The notes beneath the pieces are model-generated. The model saw only the letters and a list, made by a program, of their open reading frames with translations, did not search any database and had not been told where the DNA came from. A stretch of DNA of 64,000 nucleotides. Source: an uncultured Brevibacillus sp. (GTDB lineage: Bacteria > Bacillota > Bacilli > Brevibacillales > Brevibacillaceae). This document shows positions 63,797 to 64,000 of the stretch, piece by piece (the stretch's first letter is position 1; every line of letters starts with the position of its first letter). The DNA lies in assembly GCF_947502445.1 (NCBI RefSeq), contig NZ_CANMZW010000003.1, positions 301,484 through 365,483 of the forward strand. The letters are read 5' to 3'. A program made the translations under genes and the position numbers.

Positions 63797-64000
63797 TGGA
63801 CTGGACACTTAAAAAAAGTGCACAGCCGTGGGTACCTTTTTGTATACTGGTAGAAGTGCGGGAGAGGATGACAACATGAGCAAGAAGCTATTCAGTGAGA
63901 AAGATCGTGAAAAATTAACGAATAATAAATTCGTAGTCAGAGTTAGTGAAAAATCGATCACCTATGCTGACGAATTCAAACGGTTGTTTATCGATCAATA
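63797..64000 (+). mobile_element. Left end of an IS3-like insertion sequence (cut by window edge)
   Basis: The sequence begins TGGACTGGACACTTAAAAA, typical of terminal inverted repeats of the IS150/IS3 group, followed by a hairpin and, about 80 nt in, the first transposase frame. The right end lies outside the window. The exact boundary cannot be confirmed without the other repeat. Confidence 0.65.
63876..64000 (+). CDS. IS3-like transposase OrfA, partial
   Basis: ATG at 63876 after GGGAGAGG; 41 codons to the window edge (MSKKLFSEKDREKL then VRVSEKSITYADEFKRLFID). The ITYADEFKR motif starts the helix-turn-helix OrfA of IS3-type elements. The rest of the gene is outside. Confidence 0.75.
   Translation, partial: MSKKLFSEKDREKLTNNKFVVRVSEKSITYADEFKRLFIDQ

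Overview
The window reads as the chromosome of an endospore-forming, low-to-mid GC Gram-positive of the Paenibacillaceae, most likely Brevibacillus. This rests on Bacillus-type gene order, a spoVM gene, Gram-positive ribosome binding sites and Bacillus-type riboswitches. The genus is an inference from gene content; no rRNA is present.

Left part (1-28.6 kb, almost all minus strand). After a truncated lipoprotein gene comes the conserved Bacillus block, read in reverse: yicC, remA, gmk, rpoZ, coaBC, priA, def, fmt, rsmB, rlmN, prpC, prkC, rsgA, rpe, then spoVM, rpmB (plus strand), yloU, fakA, sdaAB, sdaAA, recG. Together these serve translation start-up and rRNA modification, CoA and nucleotide supply, Ser/Thr phospho-signalling, fatty acid activation and DNA repair. 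A DegV/FakB gene, a stalk-domain protein, thiT, an amino-acid ABC transporter and an RDD membrane protein are inserted into the block.

Middle (28.7-44 kb): rqcH (ribosome rescue) and a mosaic of small accessory genes. These include a Gly/Gln-rich protein, a CaiB-type CoA-transferase, DUF4870, a Cys/His/Gly-rich protein, YjzC, DUF309, a divergent Tpt1-like protein, a CPBP protease, an MFS exporter, CcdC, a VOC protein, CapA and glpK. It also holds two copies of a 110-nt structured repeat and a large orphan structured RNA that resembles an IscB omega-RNA (HEARO). Homoserine dehydrogenase follows, under two tandem SAM-I riboswitches.

Redox and iron-sulfur cluster (44.2-47.9 kb): a 7Fe-type ferredoxin, a truncated superoxide dismutase gene, an FMN reductase, a SufR-like Fe-S regulator, a truncated haemoglobin, a DUF1450 protein and an Mrp Fe-S carrier.

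Right part (48-64 kb): an FAD oxidoreductase; a GNAT acetyltransferase behind a long structured leader ending in a terminator; a six-gene nickel/peptide-type ABC transporter and methyltransferase operon behind a cobalamin riboswitch; and a second cobalamin riboswitch in front of a 43-residue Cys-rich protein. Then come an alkylation-repair set (adaA, alkA, ogt), DinB, an epimerase, a GMC oxidoreductase and the left end of an IS3-like element cut by the window edge. The most interesting novelty is the shared layout behind the two cobalamin aptamers: an RBS-sequestering hairpin, a short ORF and a hairpin. It suggests translation-coupled control of transcription of a putative cobalt importer.
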